Assembly: GCA_040902925.1 (NCBI GenBank)
Contig: JBBDWJ010000230.1
Location: 1 to 19,040, forward strand
Direction: 5' to 3'
Length of the DNA stretch: 19,040 nt
Source of the DNA: JBBDWJ01 sp040902925
GTDB taxonomy: Bacteria; Acidobacteriota; Terriglobia; Bryobacterales; UBA6623
Part shown: piece after piece, positions 1 through 7,180 of the stretch
Position numbering within the stretch: the first letter of the stretch is position 1
Layout: every line of letters begins with the position of its first letter
Translations under genes and position numbers: made by a program
The notes under the pieces: generated by a model
What the model was told of the DNA's origin: nothing
Database searches by the model: none
Seen by the model: only the letters and a program-made list of their open reading frames with translations

Positions 1-1
1 C

Positions 2-1102
2 TGGTATTGGGGATTTGAGATCACCAACTCGTCCCTGGTTCGGTATTCCCCGACGTCGGGGAGCACGCCGAACCCGCGCGGGTTGGGAGTTCAGAGCCAG
101 GGCGGGCCCGGCACCAAGCTGATCAACCTGGTGATTCACGACGTAGGGACTTCGCTGTTCGAGTCGCAGCGCGCGGGCATCGAGATCTACGGGACGATCG
201 CCTACAATTCGGGCTGGGACGGGCCCGACCGCAGCCATGGGCCGGGTTTCTATGTCCGCAACCGCTCCGGCGATCCGCAAAAAACCATCGCCGACAACAT
301 CGTCTTTCAGCACTACCGCCAGGGGCTGCAAGGCTACGGGTCGTTCGACAACGTGTTCAGCAATTTCCTGGTGGAAGGAAATGTGTTCTTCAACAACGGC
401 ATCGGGCGCGGCGGTTTCCATCGCAACCTGATGTTCGGCAACGAAAACACCGACCATCGCGACAACGTGTTCCGCAAGAACTTCACCTACTTTTCCGCCG
501 GAACCGGAGCGGGGTCCAACACTCTGGGCAGCGCCGCGGGCGGCTGCCGCGGCTTGAAGCTGCTTGGTAATATCCTCGCTCATGGCCCCGACAGGTCGGC
601 CCTCGAAATCAACAACTGCGAAGACCTGGAGATCGCCGGGAATCTGCTCTATGGAGCAACTTCGCAAGGCCTTCCCGATGGCGGCATGCACGCCGGCGGG
701 GAGGAATTTCGAGCGGCCTTTCCTGCGAATGCCTACCACGGAGCAGGCTTGAGCCGGCCGCGGGGGGTGATGATGTTTCTTCGCCCCAACCGCTATGAAC
801 CCGGCCGCGCGCATTTGATCGTTTACAACTGGGATCTGCTGCCCGTGGTCCTCGTGGATCTCGGCTCGCTGCCGATTCGTGCCGGCGACCGCTACGAAAT
901 TCGCAACGTGCAGGACTACTTTGGTTCGCCCTTGCGCGGTGTCTACCGAGGCGGGGCGATCGATGTTCCGATGACTGGCTGGCGGACCGAACCTCCGATT
1001 GGATTTACGGCGGAGCGGCTGCCAGCGACTTTTCCTGAATTCGGCGTCTTCGTCGTGACCTGGGCGAAGGCGGCGGAAGCAGGCCGGGTACGGGGCCGTT
1101 AA
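2..1102 (+). CDS. Parallel beta-helix repeat protein, 5'-truncated by the window edge
   Basis: The reading frame is open from the left edge to the TAA at 1100-1102, so about 366 C-terminal residues are visible and the true start lies outside. A TTG at 83 could initiate, but the frame before it already reads as the same kind of protein (WYWGFEITNSS...), so I do not take it as the start. Residues of the type NNVF, DNIVFQHY, GNVFFNNG, RDNVFRKN, LLGNILAHG and EIAGNLLYG recur every 20-30 residues, as in the rungs of right-handed parallel beta-helices (pectate-lyase-like fold). From about nucleotide 760 the repeats stop and a beta-rich tail of about 110 residues follows. Such proteins are usually exported and bind or cut polysaccharides, but I see no recognisable catalytic set, so the substrate is unknown. 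It converges with the downstream transporter gene. Confidence 0.8.
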   Translation, partial: WYWGFEITNSSLVRYSPTSGSTPNPRGLGVQSQGGPGTKLINLVIHDVGTSLFESQRAGIEIYGTIAYNSGWDGPDRSHGPGFYVRNRSGDPQKTIADNIVFQHYRQGLQGYGSFDNVFSNFLVEGNVFFNNGIGRGGFHRNLMFGNENTDHRDNVFRKNFTYFSAGTGAGSNTLGSAAGGCRGLKLLGNILAHGPDRSALEINNCEDLEIAGNLLYGATSQGLPDGGMHAGGEEFRAAFPANAYHGAGLSRPRGVMMFLRPNRYEPGRAHLIVYNWDLLPVVLVDLGSLPIRAGDRYEIRNVQDYFGSPLRGVYRGGAIDVPMTGWRTEPPIGFTAERLPATFPEFGVFVVTWAKAAEAGRVRGR

Positions 1103-1382
1103 TCGGTTGATCCGTTGATCGGTGAAACCGTTCAGCGCCCGGGGTCATCGCCGCAGGCGATCCGAGCCCCACCCGCGAGGGCGGGGTCCACTTTTGGTAT
1201 AACCCGGGCACATAGGTAACAGCACAGCCAAGCAAATAGGTAACACTTTTCTCCGATTCCCCCTTGAACACCCGGTTTTTTGCGAATTAGTGGGAGTGGT
1301 CGCACGCTCGCGCATGGGGCTCGGATCGCTTCGCGATATCCTGGTTCTGAAGTCGTGCGTACTGGCGGACCGGGCCGGTTCG
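1103..1382. other. Convergent spacer with inverted repeat; possible mobile-element remnant
   Basis: This 280-base gap separates two converging genes. It holds a perfect 15-base inverted repeat (1157-1171 against 1315-1329, arms TGGGGCTCGGATCGC and its complement) whose arms are about 143 bases apart. Between the arms lie two copies of ATAGGTAAC (within about 1210-1245) in the same direction, next to a GTATAACCCGGGCAC stretch. Read on the minus strand this gives GTTACCTATTTG and GTTACCTATGTGCCCGGG, which from memory resembles the ends of integrase-type (IS481/IS21-like) elements in related genomes. No transposase fragment is visible. There is no clear hairpin followed by a T-run, so I do not call a terminator. 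Confidence 0.35.
1157..1329. repeat. 15-bp perfect inverted repeat enclosing two ATAGGTAAC copies
   Basis: The left arm is 1157-1171 and the right arm 1315-1329; they are exact reverse complements of TGGGGCTCGGATCGC. Outside the arms the similarity continues imperfectly (CTGCGGCGAT against TTCGCGAT). The arms are too far apart for a simple terminator hairpin, and they bracket the ATAGGTAAC duplication. This fits a small non-autonomous element or a solo remnant, but no target-site duplication was confirmed. Confidence 0.45.
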
Positions 1383-2912
1383 CTACTCCAACCCGCGAGT
1401 AAACCGGTTGACGACCTTGCTGAACAACAGCGCCACCACTCCGGCTCCCCCGACCAACAAGGCCACGTTCCAGAACAGTTCGGTCGGCGCGAGCTGCTCG
1501 AGCTGGCCTGCAAACAGGCCGGCGAAGAGATTGCCTAAAGCCGCGGCGATGAACCATACGCCCATCATTTGGCCGACGCGGCCGCGCGGCGCCAGCTTGG
1601 TCATCGACGACAACCCCACCGGCGACAGGCACAACTCTCCGGCCGTGTGGAGGAAGTAAGTCACCACCAGCCAGCTCATCGACACGCGGCTAGTCACGCT
1701 GGCGTTCGCCGATCCCCAGGACAGAACAAAAAACCCCATCGAGAGCCCTAGCAGCCCCAGACCGAACTTTGTCGGAGCAGAGGGGTGCGCCTTGCGCTGC
1801 GCCAGCCAGGTCCAGAGAAAACCGAAGACGGGGGCCAGGACAATGATGAGCACCGGGTTGACGTTTTGCAGCCAGCTTGCCGGCATCTCCATGCCGCCAA
1901 CCATTCTGTCGGTGAGGTCGCGCGCAAACAGATTCATCGACGAGCCGGCCTGCTCAAAGCCCGACCAGAACACCGCCGCCAGCAGGTAGAGCCAGATAAT
2001 GACTCCGAGGCGTCCTTTTTCAACCGGAGTCAAACCACCGGCGACGAACAGATAAAGGAAGAAGAGTGCGCTGACGACAAGAATCCCGTATCCAAGCATC
2101 GTCGCCAGTTCCTGGATGGTGATCACCAGGGTTCCCGACCACATTGTGAACGTGAGGATGGCAAGCAGGGCCGCCACCACTGCGGCTACTGTCGAGGCCG
2201 TCCTTCCCCGGCGGCTCAGCGCTTCCGGTGAATCATCCGACTTCAACTCGCCAGCGCCGCCGAGATATTTCCCTCCAAACCTGTACTGGATGAGGCCCAA
2301 GACCATGCCGATGCCCGCCAGAGAAAATCCCCAGTGGAAGTTGTAGCCTTCGCCGATCAGTCCGCAGAGAATGGTGCCCAGAAACGCGCCGAGGTTGATG
2401 CCCATGTAGAAAACGGAAAACCCGGCATCCCTCCTGGCGCCGCCCTCGGGGTAGAGATCACCGACCATGGCGCTGACATTCGGCTTCAGAAGGCCGGTGC
2501 CGATGACGATGAGCGTCAGCCCGAGGTAGAAGGTCGGCAGCATCGCTATCGCCATCGAAAAATGTCCCGCGGCGATGATGCAGCCACCTACGAAAACGGC
2601 CTTGCGCTGTCCCCATAGCTTGTCGGCGATCCAGCCGCCGGGAAGCGCAACCAGGTAAACCAGCGCCGTGTAGAGACCGTAGATCGCCGTGGATTTCGCG
2701 ACGTCGAAGCCGAGGCCCGGGTTCACCCCCGCCAGCGGGGCTGTCATGAATAAAATCAGCAGGGCGCGCATTCCGTAGTAGCTGAAACGCTCCCACATTT
2801 CCGTGAAAAACAAAGTAGAGAGCCCGCGCGGATGCCCAAACCAGACGGCCTGCGGCAGACCCCCTGCCGGGACGGTTGCCTTTTCAGCTCGAGTGCGAGG
2901 ATGGTTGGTCAT
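1383..2912 (-). CDS. POT/PTR family proton-coupled oligopeptide transporter
   Basis: This 509-residue inner-membrane protein belongs to the proton-dependent oligopeptide transporter family (PTR2/POT, major facilitator superfamily), which imports di- and tripeptides with protons. The family hallmark ExxERFxYYG is present as E38-MWERFSYY-G47, where the charged residues take part in proton coupling. A second family signature, FYMGINLGAFLG, lies near residues 168-180, and GGWIADKLWGQRKA is the inter-helix loop typical of these carriers. Many hydrophobic segments fit 12-14 membrane helices. I chose the ATG at 2912. The frame also opens at a TTG at 2990, but that would add 26 polar residues with no family similarity. 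No strong ribosome binding site is seen. It diverges from the MFS gene at 3227. Confidence 0.9.
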   Translation of the reverse strand: MTNHPRTRAEKATVPAGGLPQAVWFGHPRGLSTLFFTEMWERFSYYGMRALLILFMTAPLAGVNPGLGFDVAKSTAIYGLYTALVYLVALPGGWIADKLWGQRKAVFVGGCIIAAGHFSMAIAMLPTFYLGLTLIVIGTGLLKPNVSAMVGDLYPEGGARRDAGFSVFYMGINLGAFLGTILCGLIGEGYNFHWGFSLAGIGMVLGLIQYRFGGKYLGGAGELKSDDSPEALSRRGRTASTVAAVVAALLAILTFTMWSGTLVITIQELATMLGYGILVVSALFFLYLFVAGGLTPVEKGRLGVIIWLYLLAAVFWSGFEQAGSSMNLFARDLTDRMVGGMEMPASWLQNVNPVLIIVLAPVFGFLWTWLAQRKAHPSAPTKFGLGLLGLSMGFFVLSWGSANASVTSRVSMSWLVVTYFLHTAGELCLSPVGLSSMTKLAPRGRVGQMMGVWFIAAALGNLFAGLFAGQLEQLAPTELFWNVALLVGGAGVVALLFSKVVNRFTRGLE

Positions 2913-3226
2913 AGGTGCACTTGGTGGCTCTCGGTTGGTGCTCGATTTCCGCGACCTCTCGCTTGGCGTAGCGCCCGGAAGGGTCGCCAAATGCCGCCAA
3001 ACATGCCAACCGGCGCGCGGCGGCCGTCTGAAGCGTACCCGATTATATCCTTAGCGTCCAGCAGGCCACGGAGAAATGAGCGCCGCCGGGCAGCGGCGAA
3101 GCGGAAAGGTACGCCGGCTACGCCGCCGCCGGGTTTTCAGCGTCCGAGGCGGTGTGAGAAGATGATGAATCGCCCACCGGCTTGGATTCAAAACCCAAAG
3201 CATCTCCTCCGGCTCGATGACGGTCG
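2913..3226. other. Divergent intergenic region between two transporter genes
   Basis: About 314 bases without a convincing gene separate the POT transporter (leftward) from the MFS exporter (rightward). It contains a consensus -10 hexamer for the leftward gene at 3042-3047 and GC-rich self-complementary sequence around 3081-3098 (CGCCGC...GCGGCG). I see no matching -35, no riboswitch-like fold and no clear promoter or Shine-Dalgarno sequence for the rightward gene. Confidence 0.5.
3042..3047 (-). promoter_or_regulatory. Candidate -10 element (TATAAT) for the POT transporter
   Basis: On the minus strand the bases read TATAAT, a perfect sigma-70-type -10 hexamer, preceded by GGA. No acceptable -35 box lies 16-18 bases upstream, so support is from the -10 alone. 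Transcription would begin near 3035, leaving a leader of about 120 bases to the ATG at 2912. Confidence 0.35.
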
Positions 3227-4495
3227 ATGAGTACCCCTTTGTTGAACACGAAGCCTGAGGAGGTTCCTCCCGTCCCTCCCAAGCTAGGTGTTCTGGCGGC
3301 GACCTTCCGAGCCTTTCACTACCGCGACTTCCGGCTGATGTGGGGCGGCGCGTTTACGTCCACCAGCGGCGCGTTCGTTCAGGAAGTGGCCCAGAGCTGG
3401 CTGGTCTACACACTCACCGATTCGGCTTTTCTGCTCGGCCTGACGGCGTTCCTCAATGGCGCGCCCATTCTGCTGTTCTCGCTGCTCGGGGGCGTGGCCG
3501 CTGACCGCGTTGACCGCCGCAAACTGCTGCTCGGCTCGCAGTACGTCCAGATGACCAGCGCTTTTGTGCTGGCGGCGTTGCTGTGGATGGACATGATCGA
3601 GGTCTGGCATATCATGGCGGCCGCATTCGCGACTGGCGTGGGCCAAGCCTTCGGCGGGCCGGCCTACCAGGCCCTGATTCCATCGCTAGTCGACCAAGAG
3701 GATTTGCCGAACGCGATCGCGTTGATGTCGATCCAATTCAACCTGGCGCGCGTTGTAGGACCGGCGATCGGCGGCATTGCGTTTACCGCGTTAGGCGCCG
3801 AGGCGTGTTTCTTCATTAACGCCCTGACCTACCTGGCCGTGATTTTCTCGCTGTTCGTGATCAACGTGCGGTTCGTTCCAAAGAAAAGCGAGGTCCGTGT
3901 TCTGCACAGCCTCAAGGAAGGCCTCGGTTTCGTGTTTCGGCATCATTCCATGCTGGCGCTGGTGTGGTTGTCCACGGTGACCGCGTTCTTTGCCGTGCCC
4001 ACGATCACCCTGCTGCCTGTTTTCGCGCGTGAAACCTACGGGCTAGGCGCCCAGGGCTATGGCACGATGATGTCGTTTTCCGGCGCCGGGGCCGTGTGTG
4101 GCGCGCTGTTCGTAGCCTGGCTGGGCAACATACCGCGCAAGGGCTGGACGTCGCTGGTCATGCAGGTTGGCCTCGGGTTGGCGACGATCGGGTTCGCCAT
4201 GAGCACGCATCTTTGGGCGGGATGTTTCTTCGTGTTTCTGGCCGGCGGCGCCGTGCTGGCGGTCTTCGCGCTGCTGAACTCGCTGGTGCAACTGCTCTGC
4301 CCTGAGGAGATGCGCGGGCGCATCATGAGCGTCTATCACACGGCCTTTCGCGGCGCGATGCCGCTGGGGAACCTCGCCGCCGGCTCGCTCGCCAGCCGCT
4401 TCGGTGCACCGCTGGTTGTTTCCGTCAATGCCGTGCTGCTGATGCTGATCGCGGGCTGGTATCTGATCAAAGACAAGCAGGTCATCCGCCTGTAG
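3227..4495 (+). CDS. MFS exporter, EntS-like (MFS_3 / transmembrane secretion effector type)
   Basis: This 422-residue, about 12-helix protein belongs to the major facilitator superfamily branch that includes the enterobactin exporter EntS and related drug or siderophore effluxers. Characteristic pieces are FRAFHYRDFRLMWGGAFTS near residue 28, the helix 2-3 motif A version GGVAADRVDRRKLLLGS near residues 87-103, and the mid-protein sequence FNLARVVGPAIGGIAF. The substrate cannot be read from the sequence. No siderophore or antibiotic biosynthesis gene is beside it. The ATG at 3227 is the first sensible start, although no good Shine-Dalgarno sequence precedes it. It ends 172 bases before the toxin-antitoxin pair and is probably a separate transcription unit. 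Confidence 0.87.
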   Translation: MSTPLLNTKPEEVPPVPPKLGVLAATFRAFHYRDFRLMWGGAFTSTSGAFVQEVAQSWLVYTLTDSAFLLGLTAFLNGAPILLFSLLGGVAADRVDRRKLLLGSQYVQMTSAFVLAALLWMDMIEVWHIMAAAFATGVGQAFGGPAYQALIPSLVDQEDLPNAIALMSIQFNLARVVGPAIGGIAFTALGAEACFFINALTYLAVIFSLFVINVRFVPKKSEVRVLHSLKEGLGFVFRHHSMLALVWLSTVTAFFAVPTITLLPVFARETYGLGAQGYGTMMSFSGAGAVCGALFVAWLGNIPRKGWTSLVMQVGLGLATIGFAMSTHLWAGCFFVFLAGGAVLAVFALLNSLVQLLCPEEMRGRIMSVYHTAFRGAMPLGNLAAGSLASRFGAPLVVSVNAVLLMLIAGWYLIKDKQVIRL

Positions 4496-4569
4496 TTGCG
4501 GCCAACCACGTCGAAGAGGCGCCGCCCACTCCTTCGGGTCGTCACCAAAAGGTCCGTTCAAGAGAACAA

Positions 4570-4595
4570 CAACGCCAAGCAATTCAGTGGCGTTG
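4570..4595. repeat. Short inverted repeat downstream of the MFS gene
   Basis: CAACGCCA (4570-4577) and TGGCGTTG (4588-4595) form a perfect 8-bp stem with a 10-base loop, 75 bases after the MFS stop codon. There is no following T-run, so it is a weak terminator candidate at best. It could also be a protein-binding site ahead of the toxin-antitoxin promoter. Confidence 0.3.
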
Positions 4596-4620
4596 ACCCC
4601 CGTCAGGCAGTCCACTTGAT

Positions 4621-4649
4621 CTGACCATGGTCATTGACCATGGTACGAT
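4621..4649 (+). promoter_or_regulatory. Toxin-antitoxin promoter with overlapping palindromic operator
   Basis: Bases 4624-4644 form a 21-bp palindrome that is perfect apart from its central base pair; each half carries ACCATGGT, itself a palindrome. It lies just before the antitoxin start. A weak sigma-70 promoter overlaps it: CTGACC at 4621-4626, a 17-base spacer, and TACGAT at 4644-4649. Antitoxins of the Phd/YefM family normally bind such palindromes, alone or with the toxin, and repress their own operon. The position between -35 and -10 is ideal for that. The operator role is inferred from the geometry. Confidence 0.65.
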
Positions 4650-4667
4650 TTAGAGTAGGAGCCGTTG

Positions 4668-4910
4668 GTGGAAGAGATCGCTATTTCGAAGTTCAAAGCC
4701 ACCTGTCTGGCCGTCTTGGAGCAGGTGCGGCGGACGGGCCAGCCGGTTCGTGTTACCCGCTTCGGCAAGCCCGTGGCGGAAATTGTCCCGCCGGCTCCGC
4801 CTAAAGCCCAGGGAAGCTGGATTGGATCGATGGTGGGGACCGGACAGATCCTCGGCGACATTGTCGCGCCGGCATCCGCCGAGTCGGATTGGGAGGTGCT
4901 GCGCGATTGA
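4668..4910 (+). CDS. Type II antitoxin, Phd/YefM family
   Basis: This 80-residue protein has the N-terminal fold of Phd/YefM antitoxins: ISKFKATCLAVLEQV, then TGQPVRVTRFGKPVAEIVP, with the conserved FK, TG, VTRxGKPVA pattern of the DNA-binding half. The acidic C-terminal tail (DIVAPASAESDWEVLRD) is the part that usually wraps the toxin. AGGAG at 4656-4660 is 7 bases before GTG 4668 and only 4 before TTG 4665, so I prefer GTG 4668. Its TGA overlaps the toxin start codon (TTGA, 4907-4910), which implies translational coupling. It should neutralise the adjacent PIN toxin and repress the operon through the palindrome at 4624-4644. Confidence 0.88.
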   Translation: MEEIAISKFKATCLAVLEQVRRTGQPVRVTRFGKPVAEIVPPAPPKAQGSWIGSMVGTGQILGDIVAPASAESDWEVLRD

Positions 4911-5302
4911 GACTCCTCCTCGACACGCACATTTGGATCTGGAGCATGTTGGATCCTTCGCGGCTCACCCCCACCGTGAAAAATGCAATCAACGACGCCG
5001 CGAACGAAAGGTGGATTTCTCCGATCAGCGTTTGGGAGCTTACGATTCTTTGCGGCAAAGGAAGAGTCGCGTTGAATGACCCGCTCGACGTCTGGGTTGA
5101 GCACGCGGCAAGATCTTCTCCGTTTCGCTTGGCGCCGCTGAACATCGAAGTTGCCCTGGAAACGGCCAGGGTCGATCTGCCTCACTGCGACCCCGCCGAC
5201 GCGTTTCTGGCAGCCACAGCCCGCGTGTTCAACCTGACGCTTGTGACCGCCGACGAAACACTCATCGCGGCGCGCAACGTGCCGACTCTGGCGAATCGCT
5301 AA
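4907..5302 (+). CDS. vapC: PIN-domain ribonuclease toxin, VapC family
   Basis: This 131-residue protein is a complete PIN domain with the metal-binding acidic residues of VapC-type RNases: D6 in LLLDTHIW, E44 in SVWELTIL, D95 and D98 in CDPADAFLAATA, and D116 in LVTADETL. Such toxins cut specific RNAs, often tRNA or rRNA; the target here is unknown. I placed the start at TTG 4907. GGAGGT at 4892-4897 is a strong ribosome binding site 9 bases upstream, and the codon overlaps the antitoxin stop by four bases. A TTG at 4889 also opens the frame, but it would lie at the edge of that ribosome binding site. Pairing a PIN toxin with a Phd-type antitoxin is a common combination. All active-site residues look intact. 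Confidence 0.9.
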   Translation: MRLLLDTHIWIWSMLDPSRLTPTVKNAINDAANERWISPISVWELTILCGKGRVALNDPLDVWVEHAARSSPFRLAPLNIEVALETARVDLPHCDPADAFLAATARVFNLTLVTADETLIAARNVPTLANR

Positions 5303-5431
5303 ACGCTCCTCAAGATCCGTACAAGCGAGGAGTTACAGGCAGTCATCCCCAACTGCGGAAGCGGCCGCGGCTCTGCCTATATTTCCACTTCCTGCTCATT
5401 TCCGAGCGGGCCGCGCTACCATGAGGAGACC

Positions 5432-7081
5432 GTGACGTTGACGCCTCTCAGTTCGCGGCTGCGGGCCAGATCGTACTTGCTCGCTGGTGTCTGCTTGCTC
5501 GCCTCCTGCCTCTGTCCTTCCGTCTCGGCCGTCACTGTCGAAGTTCACAACCCGCAAGGCGGTGTTCACGTCAAGATCGACCCCAGCCCGCGGTTGCGGG
5601 TCGAGGGTTTGGGCGCCAACCGTCCCGCCGGACGCGATGACATCAAAACCACCCGCATGGGTGAGCGGATTATCGTTCGCTGTGAGCCGGCCGATGGCGA
5701 GCCGATCGATCTCGAAGTGCAGGTTCCGCTGGGATTCCTGCTCGAAGTCACGACGAAAAGCGGCGAAATCTGGATCGAAGGCATGGTGCGCCGCGCGAAC
5801 ATCGAGACCGAGACAGGCAGCGTGCGCCTCAACGTGCCGTGGCGAGCGACCCGTGTGCGGCTGGATTCCGACCAGAAACCCAAGGACGTCGTGACGCCGC
5901 GCGGGCTGAAGTTCTCGACCGGCATGGTCAACTTTGACGCCAACCGCAAAGTGTGGAGGCTGCGCGACGACCTCGGAGACCGCAGCCTGATTTACGGCGA
6001 GTTGCGGATTCGCGCGCAAGCCGCGGGCAAGGTCACCCTCGAGGATTTTGCGATCCCCAACGACTGGCCGCTAAAAATGCCGTGGCAAGCGGCCGACGTC
6101 TTGGAAGACATTCTGCGCGGCCGCCCGGCGATAGCCACGGAGTCAGCACCAGACGCGTCTGCCGCGCCAGTGGCCGCCAGCGACCCGCCGGCGTTGCCTG
6201 TTGAGCCGGTGCTGCCCGGCGAGGAAGAGGCCGCGCTGTTTCGCTCTGACGTCCGAATGGTCAGCCTGACGGTTACGGCAACGGACAAGTCCGGGCGGCC
6301 GTTGACCGGCCTGAAGCCTGACGATTTTCGCGTTGTCGAGGACGGCGCCGCCCAGAAGGTGACTTTTGCAGGTTCCGATGATGTCCCTTTCAATCTAGCC
6401 ATTCTGCTCGATCTGAGCGGCAGCACACGGCCGGATCGGGAAGCCATGCGTTCGGCGGCCGCGCAATTCGTGAAGCTGCTGGGCCCGCAGGATAAACTCG
6501 CGATTTACGCTCTCGCCGGCGGTATGTTTCACGTTGTCTCGGAGCTGACGGCGGATCGTGAAAGGCTGATCGAGACGATTGCGCGATTACCGTCGGTGTC
6601 GGGCGCTTCGCCGCTCTATGACACGATGGTGCTGGCCTACGCGGAAGAACTCCGCCAGCGGCCGGGTGAGCGCAATGGGCTGATCGTGATCAGCGACGGC
6701 ATCGACAACCAACTGAGCCGTCAGGAAGCTCCGTCGAAAATCAACTTCAAAAGCCTGGTGAAGGCGGCGGGCGAGATGGACGCACTCATCTACCCCATCT
6801 TCCTGCTCTCGGGTGAGCGGTTCGGGCGGGGCTGGTCAGCCCGAGCCCGTGAACGCATGGAGCGGCTTGCGGATGCTTCTGGGGGACGGCTATTTCCCGC
6901 CGCGTCGATCGACGACCTGGAACCGGTCTTCCCCGAGTTAGCCCAGGAACTGCGCAGCGTCTACAGTGTCGCTTACTACCCGGAGAACCAGCAGTTCGAC
7001 GGCAATTGGCGCAAAGTCACGGTTGAGGTCGATCGTCCCGGGGTAGTGATCCGGGCGCGGCTGGGCTACTTCGCGCGTTGA
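5432..7081 (+). CDS. Secreted VWA-domain protein with beta-rich N-terminal region
   Basis: This 549-residue protein begins with an arginine-containing n-region and a hydrophobic stretch (YLLAGVCLLASCLCPSVSA), a good Sec signal peptide likely cut near residue 33. Residues about 34-160 alternate short beta strands with glycines (VTTKSGEIWIEG, IETETGSVRL), resembling DUF4097-like putative-adhesin repeats. An Ala/Pro-rich linker of about 50 residues follows. From about residue 270 to the end is a VWA domain of the acidobacterial VWFA-related type, starting SLTVTATDKSGRPLTGLKPDDF. The metal-ion-dependent adhesion site is intact: D327-L-S329-G-S331, plus ISDGIDN. It probably acts in protein or ligand binding outside the cytoplasm. 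The start is GTG 5432 or TTG 5438; GAGGAG at 5423-5428 fits the TTG better by spacing. It stands alone and converges with pepA. Confidence 0.85.
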   Translation: MTLTPLSSRLRARSYLLAGVCLLASCLCPSVSAVTVEVHNPQGGVHVKIDPSPRLRVEGLGANRPAGRDDIKTTRMGERIIVRCEPADGEPIDLEVQVPLGFLLEVTTKSGEIWIEGMVRRANIETETGSVRLNVPWRATRVRLDSDQKPKDVVTPRGLKFSTGMVNFDANRKVWRLRDDLGDRSLIYGELRIRAQAAGKVTLEDFAIPNDWPLKMPWQAADVLEDILRGRPAIATESAPDASAAPVAASDPPALPVEPVLPGEEEAALFRSDVRMVSLTVTATDKSGRPLTGLKPDDFRVVEDGAAQKVTFAGSDDVPFNLAILLDLSGSTRPDREAMRSAAAQFVKLLGPQDKLAIYALAGGMFHVVSELTADRERLIETIARLPSVSGASPLYDTMVLAYAEELRQRPGERNGLIVISDGIDNQLSRQEAPSKINFKSLVKAAGEMDALIYPIFLLSGERFGRGWSARARERMERLADASGGRLFPAASIDDLEPVFPELAQELRSVYSVAYYPENQQFDGNWRKVTVEVDRPGVVIRARLGYFAR

Positions 7082-7180
7082 CCGCGCGGGAGATCCGAGC
7101 ATCCGCTTTGCGGCCGACCGTTCGGGCAGTGCCGTCGCCCTGGTCTAGGACCCAACCGCGTACCCTGATCCCGGCATCCG

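Noticed and set aside
7082..7180. Terminator between the VWA gene and pepA
   Set aside because: Only weak, interrupted self-complementarity is visible (GGGC...GCCC) and no T-run follows on either strand.
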